From Treponema sp. (GTDB taxonomy: Bacteria > Spirochaetota > Spirochaetia > Treponematales > Treponemataceae): a stretch of 63,863 nt of DNA. Numbering within the stretch: the first letter of the stretch is position 1; each line of letters opens with the position of its first letter. The position numbers were made by a program, and so were the translations under genes. A model generated the notes under the pieces. The model ran no database searches. It saw only the letters and a program-made list of their open reading frames with translations, and was not told the origin of the DNA. This document shows positions 7,706 through 15,572 of the stretch, piece by piece. The stretch is taken from NCBI GenBank assembly GCA_017629095.1, contig JAGBXW010000021.1:1-63863 (forward strand). The letters run 5' to 3'.

Positions 7706-9513
7706 AACGAGTAGTATTCGCTTTATTTTTTCATTGTTTGTTGGTATTTATCTGTTTATTTTGCTACGTGCATTACAAGTGGAGTATTCCAGAACTTATT
7801 CCTGGAATGGCATTTTCCTATAAACTCCTGACTTCCGTACAGTTACTGCTGTCATGGCTTCCTGCCATTCTTGGAAGTGCGTACATCATTGCGTATACAA
7901 AGATTTTTGGTCAAGACGACAAGCACATTATGGTTAAGTATTCACCTTATATGCTGACTCAATTTAAGTTTGTAGCGATTTTTGCCATAGTTGCTACCAC
8001 CTTTGTTATTTGTGGTCAAGAAGTTGCTTCCCCTTTGATAAAACAGCGACTTCTCCACATGGAAGACGCCCCGGCTTTGTATAAGGAGTATATGCAAGCA
8101 GCCCACCAATATTACGAAAGTGGTGACTTAATGTTTGCTGTACAATATGCAGAAGCTGCGGAAAGACTACATCCTCGGTCTCAAGAAGCCAGTACCTTAA
8201 AAAGTGACTTGGCAGTGCAGCTTGAAGGAACTGATTATGATGAAACTCTCAGTTCAGCCCGCAAAGCCTATGGTGACTCAAACTTTTCTCCCCATGAACG
8301 AAATGCGACCTCCTACGAGTTATTCCAAAAGGCTAAAGCTGCCTATGCAAAGGAAAACTGGATTGATGCCCACTATTATGCCATGATGGCTCAAAGAGTG
8401 GCAGAGCCAGGCAGTGCCAATGAAAACGATGCAAAGATGATGGCTGCAGATGCATGGAATATGCTAGATGAACCTGCACAATTTGAAAATAATGAGTTGA
8501 CGGAGCAATATAGACTCAAAAAATTGGCCTATTCCCAGCTTATGGCAGGCAACATGGTAGAGGCCTACTACAGTTTTGGCGAGTTACTACAGCGATACCC
8601 AAGAGATGAAGATATTCGTCGGTATTATGCAGCAGCAGCGGTAGAAATGGAAGCACAGTACTTCTTTTTAGATGAAATCCCCATTTCCTTTGGCATGGAA
8701 GACAGACGAGATATAGCCTTCCGCATGAAATTGCAGGATGGTGGCCAACAGGTAGTATTTATTAAGGGACTTTCTTCCGTCCAAAATACTGGAAGCCTTG
8801 TACAATATGCCCGTGGATTGGATATTTACCAATTTGATAAAGATGGTGTATTCCAACAGTCAATGTATGTACCCTACGCAAAAATTCTTAGTCAAACCAT
8901 TTCTTCTTTAGACAAAGCTACCCAAAAAGAGTTGGCGTATACTGGCTTGGATATGGAAAAAGGAACGGTACCTACAATTATGCTAGAATCTGTTGATAGA
9001 GTACAACCAAACAGCTTAAATAAACCAATATATACATTTTCAGAAGGGCAGGTGGCACCCACAAAGAGAATTCTTACCCTTCCAATTGCCTATTCTGACT
9101 TTTTGTTACTTAAAAACACTTCTCATGACCCAGAAGAAATGCCCTTGGTAGATGTTATTCAATTGGCCTTCAAAGCTTCCGATTACGGATATTCACAAAC
9201 TATCTACGGTCAAGATGCCTGTTCTCGAATGAGTAAACCCTTTTTGTACATTGTATTTTTTATTGCAATGGCAATTATTGGTTGGAATTACCGCATCATG
9301 TCTGGAAAATTCCGTCTTACTTGGGTTCTGACACCATTTTTCTTGACGGTTGGGTTATATCTATTGCTGGAAATTGGAAAATATACCCAAAGATTGCTTA
9401 ATTATGGCCTGTTTGGATTCTTCCGATTTGGAGCAATCCCAATCATTTTTGTTTTATCCCTCATCGCTGTAATTTGGACCTCACTAATCTTTGTAAGCCG
9501 AAGAAGCCAATAA
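7702..9513 (+). CDS. Membrane protein with TPR-like periplasmic region, second of a pair
   Basis: A 603-aa membrane protein with helices at about residues 5-25, 40-65 and 90-115. A long soluble region (about 125-500) follows, whose first half is helical and TPR-like: AVQYAEAAERLHP, DAHYYAMMAQRV and EAYYSFGELLQRYP are typical TPR B-helix signatures. Three to four C-terminal helices come last (about 515-600). It overlaps the upstream membrane gene by 4 nt. The pair resembles conserved treponemal hypothetical proteins. Architecture loosely suggests an envelope assembly function, but no specific function can be assigned. Confidence 0.75.
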   Translation: MKRVVFALFFHCLLVFICLFCYVHYKWSIPELIPGMAFSYKLLTSVQLLLSWLPAILGSAYIIAYTKIFGQDDKHIMVKYSPYMLTQFKFVAIFAIVATTFVICGQEVASPLIKQRLLHMEDAPALYKEYMQAAHQYYESGDLMFAVQYAEAAERLHPRSQEASTLKSDLAVQLEGTDYDETLSSARKAYGDSNFSPHERNATSYELFQKAKAAYAKENWIDAHYYAMMAQRVAEPGSANENDAKMMAADAWNMLDEPAQFENNELTEQYRLKKLAYSQLMAGNMVEAYYSFGELLQRYPRDEDIRRYYAAAAVEMEAQYFFLDEIPISFGMEDRRDIAFRMKLQDGGQQVVFIKGLSSVQNTGSLVQYARGLDIYQFDKDGVFQQSMYVPYAKILSQTISSLDKATQKELAYTGLDMEKGTVPTIMLESVDRVQPNSLNKPIYTFSEGQVAPTKRILTLPIAYSDFLLLKNTSHDPEEMPLVDVIQLAFKASDYGYSQTIYGQDACSRMSKPFLYIVFFIAMAIIGWNYRIMSGKFRLTWVLTPFFLTVGLYLLLEIGKYTQRLLNYGLFGFFRFGAIPIIFVLSLIAVIWTSLIFVSRRSQ

Positions 9514-9527
9514 ACAGGGAGTTAAAG

Positions 9528-9583
9528 AAAAAGCCAGTGAGTTGAAGCAGCTTCATAAATCACTTCATTCACTGGCCTTTTTT
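9528..9583. terminator. Bidirectional terminator between the membrane pair and murA
   Basis: GCCAGTGA (9533-9540) pairs with TCACTGGC (9569-9576). An A run precedes the stem and TTTTTT follows it, so it serves both convergent units. The 28-nt loop has internal GAAG/CTTC pairing. Confidence 0.85.
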
Positions 9584-9621
9584 AATGGCTCATTTCATCC
9601 ATCTTAAAACGGTAGAACAGA

Positions 9622-10917
9622 TTATTCTTCGGGATACACCTTGGTGATGTGGGCCCCTAAACTTTGGAGCCGCTCCGTAAGATTTTCGTAACCACGCTCC
9701 ACCTGATACACATTACTAATAACACTTTCACCACGAGCAGCCATGGCAGCAATAATCATGGCCATACCAGCCCGTACATCGGGAGACACCAGATTATCTC
9801 CATGCAAAGTACAAGCACCAGATACAACGGCACGGTGAGGGTCACACAGGGTAATGCGAGCACCCATGGAAATCAGCTTATCCACAAAGAACATTCGTGA
9901 CTCAAACATCTTTTCGTGAATCAAAACGGTTCCGTCCACCTGAGTAGCCACTACCGTCATGATACTGGTAAGATCTGGTGGAAATCCCGGCCATGGAGAG
10001 TCATCAATTTTGGGAATCATACCACCAAGGTCGGTGTTTACCTGCATGGACTGGGTTTCTGGTACCGTCAACACATCACCTTCGATATGCCAAGTAATTC
10101 CCAACTTACCAAAAGCCAGCTTGATAGGACGCATATCCCTAGGATTTACGCCTTTGATTGAAATACTTCCACGAGTGGCCGCTGCAAGACCGATAAATGA
10201 ACCGATTTCCATGTAGTCAGGACCAATACGATAGGTACAACCATGGAGCTCAGACACACCGTCAATCTCCAAGATATTGCTTCCTACACCAGAAATCTTT
10301 GCTCCCATGGCATTGAGCATATTGCACAAATCCTGCACGTGAGGCTCACTGGCGGCATTGGTAATGGTGGTGTGACCTTCTGCCAACACGGCTGCCATAA
10401 CTGCATTTTCCGTGGCAGTAACAGAAGCTTCGTCAAGGAAGATGTCTGCTCCAGCCAATTTGTTTGTGCTAAAGGTAAATTGTCCGTTAATGGCAACCCG
10501 AGCTCCAAGCTCAGTTAGAGCCAGAAAGTGAGTATCAAGCCGCCGTCGCCCAATAACATCTCCACCAGGAGGAGGCAACTTTACCTTTCCCATACGAGCC
10601 ACAAGAGGCCCTGCAAAAAGGATGGATGCACGTAACTTCTTGGATAATTCCTGAGGAATCTCAGTTCCAAGCCCTGCACCAGCACAAATCTCCCAACTAT
10701 TTTCAGACAATTTTTTTACAGAAGCACCGAGAGCCTGCAAAATCTCTATCATCACTCCCGTATCCTTGATATTGGGAATGTTCTCCAAGATAACAGGCTC
10801 ACTAGTGAGCAAGGTGGCTGCCAGGCAGGGGAGGGCGGCATTTTTGTTACCGCTGGCAGTAATGGTTCCCTTGATAGGAAAGCCACCTTCAATCAGATAA
10901 CTATACATTGTATTCAC
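9622..10917 (-). CDS. murA: UDP-N-acetylglucosamine 1-carboxyvinyltransferase with Asp in the fosfomycin site
   Basis: First committed step of peptidoglycan synthesis: transfer of enolpyruvate from PEP to UDP-GlcNAc in the cytoplasm. The family motif GNKNAALPCLAATLL is at residues 23-37. The active-site loop reads PPPGGDVIGRRRLDTH, with Asp120 where E. coli has Cys115. Other MurA proteins with Asp here, such as those of mycobacteria, chlamydiae and Borrelia, are active but insensitive to fosfomycin. The start is GTG 10917, 6 nt after GGAGGGG. The ATG three codons later is the alternative. It lies 23 nt downstream of pepT, probably in one operon. Confidence 0.95.
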   Translation of the reverse strand: MNTMYSYLIEGGFPIKGTITASGNKNAALPCLAATLLTSEPVILENIPNIKDTGVMIEILQALGASVKKLSENSWEICAGAGLGTEIPQELSKKLRASILFAGPLVARMGKVKLPPPGGDVIGRRRLDTHFLALTELGARVAINGQFTFSTNKLAGADIFLDEASVTATENAVMAAVLAEGHTTITNAASEPHVQDLCNMLNAMGAKISGVGSNILEIDGVSELHGCTYRIGPDYMEIGSFIGLAAATRGSISIKGVNPRDMRPIKLAFGKLGITWHIEGDVLTVPETQSMQVNTDLGGMIPKIDDSPWPGFPPDLTSIMTVVATQVDGTVLIHEKMFESRMFFVDKLISMGARITLCDPHRAVVSGACTLHGDNLVSPDVRAGMAMIIAAMAARGESVISNVYQVERGYENLTERLQSLGAHITKVYPEE

Positions 10918-10940
10918 TAATCCCCTCCACGGGTATTTTT

Positions 10941-12200
10941 TTATTTATCGGCTTGTAAAGATACAAGATTAAGCAATGTGAGAACACCGTAAGCCATCTG
11001 GGAAAGGGAAGCCCACTCCATGCGGGAATGAAAGTTGTGACCACCAGTAAAAATATTTGGACAAGGAATTCCCATTTCTGTAAGACGAGAACCATCTGTT
11101 CCACCACGAATGGGACGGAAAATAGGCTCAATTCCAGCCATCTTTACAGCTTTGACCAAGTTTTCCATGATATGAGGCTGCTGATCTAGCTTTGCCTTCA
11201 TATTTAGGTACTGCAAATTATGATTTACCTCTACAGAAGAACCAGGATATTTTGCCACCACAGCCTTTGCAAAAAGCTCTACGTTTTCCTTGCGACGTTC
11301 CATAGAAGCAGCGTCAAAATCCCGCAGATAAATACTTACCTTGGATTCTTCAATATGACCGCTCATGTCCATGGGACAGTAAAACCCCTGGTAGTTGTCG
11401 GTGGTTTCAGGTGCTTCGTGACGAGGAAGCAAAGAAAGGAAGTCTGCCATCATGGACACTGCATTTACCATGTCAGGCCGGGCATAGCCGGTGTGCTTTG
11501 CCTTACCAGTGAAAACTACATCTGAGCGCCAAGCATTAAAGCATTCATCTTCAATCTCACCACCTGTGCTGCCGTCAAAGGTGTAGCACTGCTTGGCGGT
11601 GAGCCATTCGATAGGCACAAAGTCCATACCGTGGCCAGTTTCTTCATCAGGAGAAAAGATAATTTCGATGGTGCCATGGGGAAGCTGCTTTTGGATAATT
11701 TCCTGCAAGCCAGTCATAATAATAGCAATTCCAGCCTTATCGTCAGAGCCCAACAAAGTAGTTCCATCACTAGTGATGATGGTATCTCCCACCACCTGCT
11801 GCAACTTTGTGTCGATACTGGGGTCTAGGGTAGCACCACCTTTCAGCTGGATAGGGTTTCCATCATAATTTTGCACCACTTGAGGCTGCACGTTTTCACC
11901 AGAAACCTCGGAAGAAGTGTCCATATGGGCAAGAAATCCCACTGCAGGAACTGCTTCCATGCCAGCAGAGGAGGGGAGTCGAGCACAAACATAGCAATGC
12001 TCACTGATGGAAACATCGGTAATTCCAAGCTCCTGTAACTCCTGCATCATGTTTTTGGCAAAATCCCATTGCCTGTCGGTGGAAGGAATAATTCCCTGGT
12101 CTGCACGGTCAGGATCGCTGGTGGTCCATTGCCGAGTATATCGCAAAAATCGCTCTAAGAGCCCATTGGTAAAGTCTTTGGAAAGAATTTCATACTTCAT
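10941..12200 (-). CDS. pepT: Peptidase T, tripeptide aminopeptidase
   Basis: Cytoplasmic M20 zinc aminopeptidase that removes the N-terminal residue of tripeptides. Metal-site motifs are all present: GFLAHMDTS, LGSDDKAG, the catalytic pair in PDEETGHG, TFDGSTGG and the C-terminal GGHNFHSRME. At 419 aa it is slightly longer than E. coli PepT. It is upstream of murA. An extended -10 (TGC TATACT) lies exactly 7 nt before the ATG, and the gap is GCCCCCC, which cannot act as a Shine-Dalgarno, so a leaderless message is predicted. Confidence 0.94.
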   Translation of the reverse strand: MKYEILSKDFTNGLLERFLRYTRQWTTSDPDRADQGIIPSTDRQWDFAKNMMQELQELGITDVSISEHCYVCARLPSSAGMEAVPAVGFLAHMDTSSEVSGENVQPQVVQNYDGNPIQLKGGATLDPSIDTKLQQVVGDTIITSDGTTLLGSDDKAGIAIIMTGLQEIIQKQLPHGTIEIIFSPDEETGHGMDFVPIEWLTAKQCYTFDGSTGGEIEDECFNAWRSDVVFTGKAKHTGYARPDMVNAVSMMADFLSLLPRHEAPETTDNYQGFYCPMDMSGHIEESKVSIYLRDFDAASMERRKENVELFAKAVVAKYPGSSVEVNHNLQYLNMKAKLDQQPHIMENLVKAVKMAGIEPIFRPIRGGTDGSRLTEMGIPCPNIFTGGHNFHSRMEWASLSQMAYGVLTLLNLVSLQADK

Positions 12201-12207
12201 GGGGGGC

Positions 12208-12216
12208 AGTATAGCA
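12208..12216 (-). promoter_or_regulatory. Extended -10 promoter of pepT, 7 nt from the start codon
   Basis: On the minus strand TATACT (12213-12208) is preceded by TGC, an extended -10. The -35 position (TTTCAC) is poor. The 7-nt gap to ATG 12200 is G followed by six C. Confidence 0.6.
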
Positions 12217-12479
12217 TAGGTAAATTGAAAGTGAAAGGGGCAACAGGGAAACCCTAATCAGCCTCGCACTTCGCTACGCTCACAGTTCGGCGTCGGTAGG
12301 CACCCGCTGGTAGCTCCTCCCAACTTTTCGTTTGTTGGGCTATACTGCTGAATAGATGGGGCTGTTTCTTGGAACTAGTATACAAGTCTTTTCTTCCGGG
12401 GATTTAGTTAAATTTCTCCATTTTCCACAGTTTATTTTTTATCTTAAAAAAATTTAAACTCATGTTAAATATAAAATTA

Positions 12480-12508
12480 TTGCAATAATCAAATACTAGT
12501 GTTAAAAT
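12480..12508 (+). promoter_or_regulatory. Promoter of the tandem GGDEF receptor operon
   Basis: TTGCAA (12480-12485), a 17-nt spacer and TAAAAT (12503-12508) predict a start near 12515. The leader of about 92 nt begins just before the ATAACGAAA inverted repeat, so this repeat should form at the 5' end of the mRNA. A second -10-like TATACT lies at 12512. Confidence 0.6.
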
Positions 12509-12587
12509 GCATATACTAAATAACGAAAAAAAATCATTTTCTTTCGTTATGAGTTTTAGACTCACCTTAGCCAAGTAGCGCTATATA

Positions 12588-12597
12588 GGGGGGGGGG
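12588..12597 (+). repeat. Poly-G run (10 G) in the ribosome-binding position of the first GGDEF receptor
   Basis: Ten consecutive G are followed by 9 A/T bases and ATG 12607. The run replaces the Shine-Dalgarno. Homopolymeric G runs of this size are prone to slipped-strand mispairing, and in Treponema pallidum poly-G length upstream of tpr genes is known to vary and alter expression. Regulation here is inferred. Confidence 0.85.
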
Positions 12598-12606
12598 ATA
12601 AATAAA

Positions 12607-15543
12607 ATGAAAAAATTGGTTAACATTATCTTTATAGTAACTTTCTTTCTTGCTTTAATCCATGGAGCAGAAAGTAATGAGTCCACCAGAGTTTTGAAGG
12701 TGGGTTATGCAGATTGTGACCCTATTTTCCAAGATGAAGCTGGAAATTACAGTGGCTATGGAGTTTCTTATTTAGAAGAAATAGCACGGTATACCCAGTG
12801 GGAATACGAATATGTTTTTGATTCCTGGGAAAACTGCATGAAGCGACTGGCAAATGGTGAATTAGACATCATAATCATGACTCACCAACTCTCAGACAGG
12901 AGAGGAGTTTTTCTTTATTCCAATATTCCCATGGGATATGATTATCCTGTTTTATATGCACCCGCCAACAGTGATATCTACTATCAAGATTACAAGGCTT
13001 TTGACGGAGCTCGGATTGGTGTCTCCACAGAAACCTATTTTAAAGAAACTTTAAATGTGTATTTGCAGGAAATGGAGCTAAATTGCGAAATAGTCCCATT
13101 CTCAACAGATTCAAAAGCAAAAGACGCTCTCGCCCAGGGAACTATTGACATGATGGCATCCAGTGTCTTTACGCCTCAGAAAAATGTAAAAGTAGTGGAT
13201 CGATTCAGCTTTTCTCCTGGCTATATTTGTACAAATAAACAAAATCACAAGTTGATGGATGAAATCAACATAGCTATGCAAAAAATCAGAATCCACAATC
13301 CTGACCTAGAAGAGATTTTGATGCGTAGCTTTTACAATGTATCCAAAGATGCAACACATTTATATCTTACGAGAGAAGAACGAGAATATATTGACTCTGT
13401 GGGACCTATTGTAATCAAGGGCCTGGAAGCTCGTCGTCCCATGGGATATCTCGATGCAGATGGGGAATTCAAGGGTATTATGGTGGACTACCTGAATCAG
13501 TTGGCTGCCATGAGCGGATTACAGTTTACTTATGAAGCAGTAAAACACCCCACACTTGACAAGAATATAGCCGATATGAAAAAAGAGCATTTTGGTCTTC
13601 TTTGGACAGGGCAGTCTCTAGAAAACTTAGAATCAACAGGAGTGATTTATCAGTCAGAGTCTTTATTCGATACACCCTTAGCCTATGTCAGAAGAGCAGG
13701 GGAATATGTTACTAAATATGATGAACATGTCTTTGCAGTGAGTAGTGATTTGGAACATGTAGGAAAGTTACTGCTAGAAACAAATTCAAAATCAAAAATC
13801 ATTTATTTTGACTCTGCTAAAGACTGTATGGAAGCAGTTTTAACTAAAAAGGTAGAAATGGCTATTCTTACAGATAAAGTGGCAGAGTACTGGCTCAATA
13901 AACCAATTTATGAAGATCAACTAGCAAGAGTAGCAGGAAGTGGAGCCTACATATATGGAATGTGCCTCTATGTACCACAGGAACACCAGCACTTAATTTC
14001 AATTCTGAATAAAAGCTTAGCACATATTAGCGATATTCAAAAACTATATATGTTGGACAATCTAGCACAATCTCACAGATATGTCCGTCAATTTGAAGAT
14101 ACATTTTATGAATATAGAGGTGTTTTCCTTATAATCATCCTCTTAGCAATTGGAATACGAGTCTTGCAATATAGAATTCGAAAACATAAGGCCGAAATGG
14201 CTCAGTTACAAACTCAAATGCAGCAACGAGAGGAAATTTTCCATATTGTTTCTGAACATTCCAACAGAATTCTCTATATATATGACTTGGAAACAAAAAC
14301 AACCAAACCTTGGGATCAAGAAAATGCCCAAAAAGATATTTTGGCTCATGTCTATTCAGGCTCCTATTCTGAAGAAAAATTAGCAGAAAATACGGCGGTT
14401 TTTAGCGAAGTCAAGGATACCGTAAAAGATTTCTTTGTCAATATTCACAGTGGCGTTCCTTCTGGAGAGATGAACATACGCATCAAACTATTAGATGGAC
14501 AATTCCGCTGGTATCACTTTAAATATTCCTCCATCTTTCATCAAGGAAAACCTATTTCCGCCATGATTTCTATTTATGACATTACTGAGCATCATGAACA
14601 TGAGCTCGCTTACCTGAGAATAAAAGAGCTTACAGAAAGCAATATTGCAGGGAATAAGGTAAGTTTCGAAATTAACTTGACCCGAGACCAGGTGGAGAAA
14701 ATAGTTGGAATTCAAGGACTACACTATACCGAAGACAAAGGCTACACCTTTGCACAGTTGTTAGATGAAATTTTTTCTCATAACATTGAATTTGTAAAAA
14801 AAGAAGCAGCACTCAGCTATTTTTCTACAGAACATTTTCTGGCTTCCTACACCAGAGGAAAGCGGGAACTTCACAGCGAATGGCAGATACGGTATCCCTT
14901 AGGAACAGTACATTGGCTAGATGCAGCTATCACTTTGATTGAAGATCCCTACAACCAAGACATCAAACTCTTTTTGTCTATGAAAGACATTACAGAAAAA
15001 AAGGTAAAACAGCTGGAAATTCAGGAACGGTCAGAAAAAGACGGCATGACTGGGGTGTACAATCGCAAAACAGCCGAGGACTTAATCTGCAACAATTTGA
15101 AAAAACGTGTTCCAGGAATCTTTTTGCTGGTAGACATGGATAGATTAAAGAAAATCAACGATGAACTTGGTCACAAAGAAGGCGACAAGGCAATTAAGGG
15201 AATGGCAAATATCTTAAAAGATCATTTCCATGCCAAGGATATCATTGGACGTATTGGTGGAGATGAGTTTGTAGTGTATTTGCCAGGGGCCGCCCAGCAT
15301 AAAGAAACTATATCAGATTTCTTCAGTAAGTTGATAAAGAAATTAAACACACTTACTGTAGGAGAACAGAACAACGTACCCATTTCTTGTAGTATTGGCT
15401 GTACCATAGAACAAGAAAATTCTACCTATGAATCCTTGTATCATCAGGCAGACTTAGCCTTGTACGAGGTCAAGAAAAACGGCAAGAATAATTTTGCCTT
15501 CTATTCTCCTGACTTTGGGGAAAATAATCCCAAAAGTTCATAA
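12607..15543 (+). CDS. Membrane receptor diguanylate cyclase with two solute-binding domains (first of tandem pair)
   Basis: A 978-aa sensor. It has a signal peptide (about 1-22) and two family-3 solute-binding (Venus flytrap) domains in the periplasm: about 28-235, starting RVLKVGYADCDPIF, and about 255-480, starting GPIVIKGLEARRPMGY. A transmembrane helix (~500-520), two PAS-like segments (~540-660, ~670-800) and a C-terminal GGDEF domain follow. The active site IGGDEF is intact (~884). The inhibitory RxxD site reads HAKD, so feedback inhibition by cyclic-di-GMP may be lost. It probably converts ligand binding into cyclic-di-GMP. It is a paralogue of, and co-oriented with, the next gene 29 nt downstream. 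Confidence 0.92.
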   Translation: MKKLVNIIFIVTFFLALIHGAESNESTRVLKVGYADCDPIFQDEAGNYSGYGVSYLEEIARYTQWEYEYVFDSWENCMKRLANGELDIIIMTHQLSDRRGVFLYSNIPMGYDYPVLYAPANSDIYYQDYKAFDGARIGVSTETYFKETLNVYLQEMELNCEIVPFSTDSKAKDALAQGTIDMMASSVFTPQKNVKVVDRFSFSPGYICTNKQNHKLMDEINIAMQKIRIHNPDLEEILMRSFYNVSKDATHLYLTREEREYIDSVGPIVIKGLEARRPMGYLDADGEFKGIMVDYLNQLAAMSGLQFTYEAVKHPTLDKNIADMKKEHFGLLWTGQSLENLESTGVIYQSESLFDTPLAYVRRAGEYVTKYDEHVFAVSSDLEHVGKLLLETNSKSKIIYFDSAKDCMEAVLTKKVEMAILTDKVAEYWLNKPIYEDQLARVAGSGAYIYGMCLYVPQEHQHLISILNKSLAHISDIQKLYMLDNLAQSHRYVRQFEDTFYEYRGVFLIIILLAIGIRVLQYRIRKHKAEMAQLQTQMQQREEIFHIVSEHSNRILYIYDLETKTTKPWDQENAQKDILAHVYSGSYSEEKLAENTAVFSEVKDTVKDFFVNIHSGVPSGEMNIRIKLLDGQFRWYHFKYSSIFHQGKPISAMISIYDITEHHEHELAYLRIKELTESNIAGNKVSFEINLTRDQVEKIVGIQGLHYTEDKGYTFAQLLDEIFSHNIEFVKKEAALSYFSTEHFLASYTRGKRELHSEWQIRYPLGTVHWLDAAITLIEDPYNQDIKLFLSMKDITEKKVKQLEIQERSEKDGMTGVYNRKTAEDLICNNLKKRVPGIFLLVDMDRLKKINDELGHKEGDKAIKGMANILKDHFHAKDIIGRIGGDEFVVYLPGAAQHKETISDFFSKLIKKLNTLTVGEQNNVPISCSIGCTIEQENSTYESLYHQADLALYEVKKNGKNNFAFYSPDFGENNPKSS

Positions 15544-15552
15544 AGTAGAAGT

Positions 15553-15563
15553 GGGGGGGGGGG
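15553..15563 (+). repeat. Poly-G run (11 G) before the second GGDEF receptor
   Basis: Eleven G are followed by 9 A/T bases and ATG 15573, the same geometry as at 12588 although the rest of the upstream sequence differs. The run occupies the Shine-Dalgarno position within the 29-nt gap between the two paralogues. Confidence 0.88.
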
Positions 15564-15572
15564 TAAATTAAA

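Larger units (their letters stand above)
12201..12606. other. Intergenic region between pepT and the GGDEF receptor pair
   Basis: No gene is seen. 12240-12360 is unusually GC-rich for the neighbourhood, with a CCCAAC/GTTGGG hairpin. 12361-12480 is AT-rich and featureless. 12480-12606 carries the promoter, a 9-bp inverted repeat ATAACGAAA/TTTCGTTAT (12520-12528 with 12542-12550) in the leader, a short GAGT/ACTC hairpin and the poly-G run. Confidence 0.7.

Noticed and set aside
12201..12606. A riboswitch in the long leader of the GGDEF operon
   Set aside because: Only simple hairpins are seen. No known riboswitch core, such as the cyclic-di-GMP type, could be recognised by eye.
12588..15563. 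Poly-G runs as sequencing or assembly errors
   Set aside because: Exact length may be off by one or two, but the same 9-nt spacing to the ATG in two places argues for real tracts.
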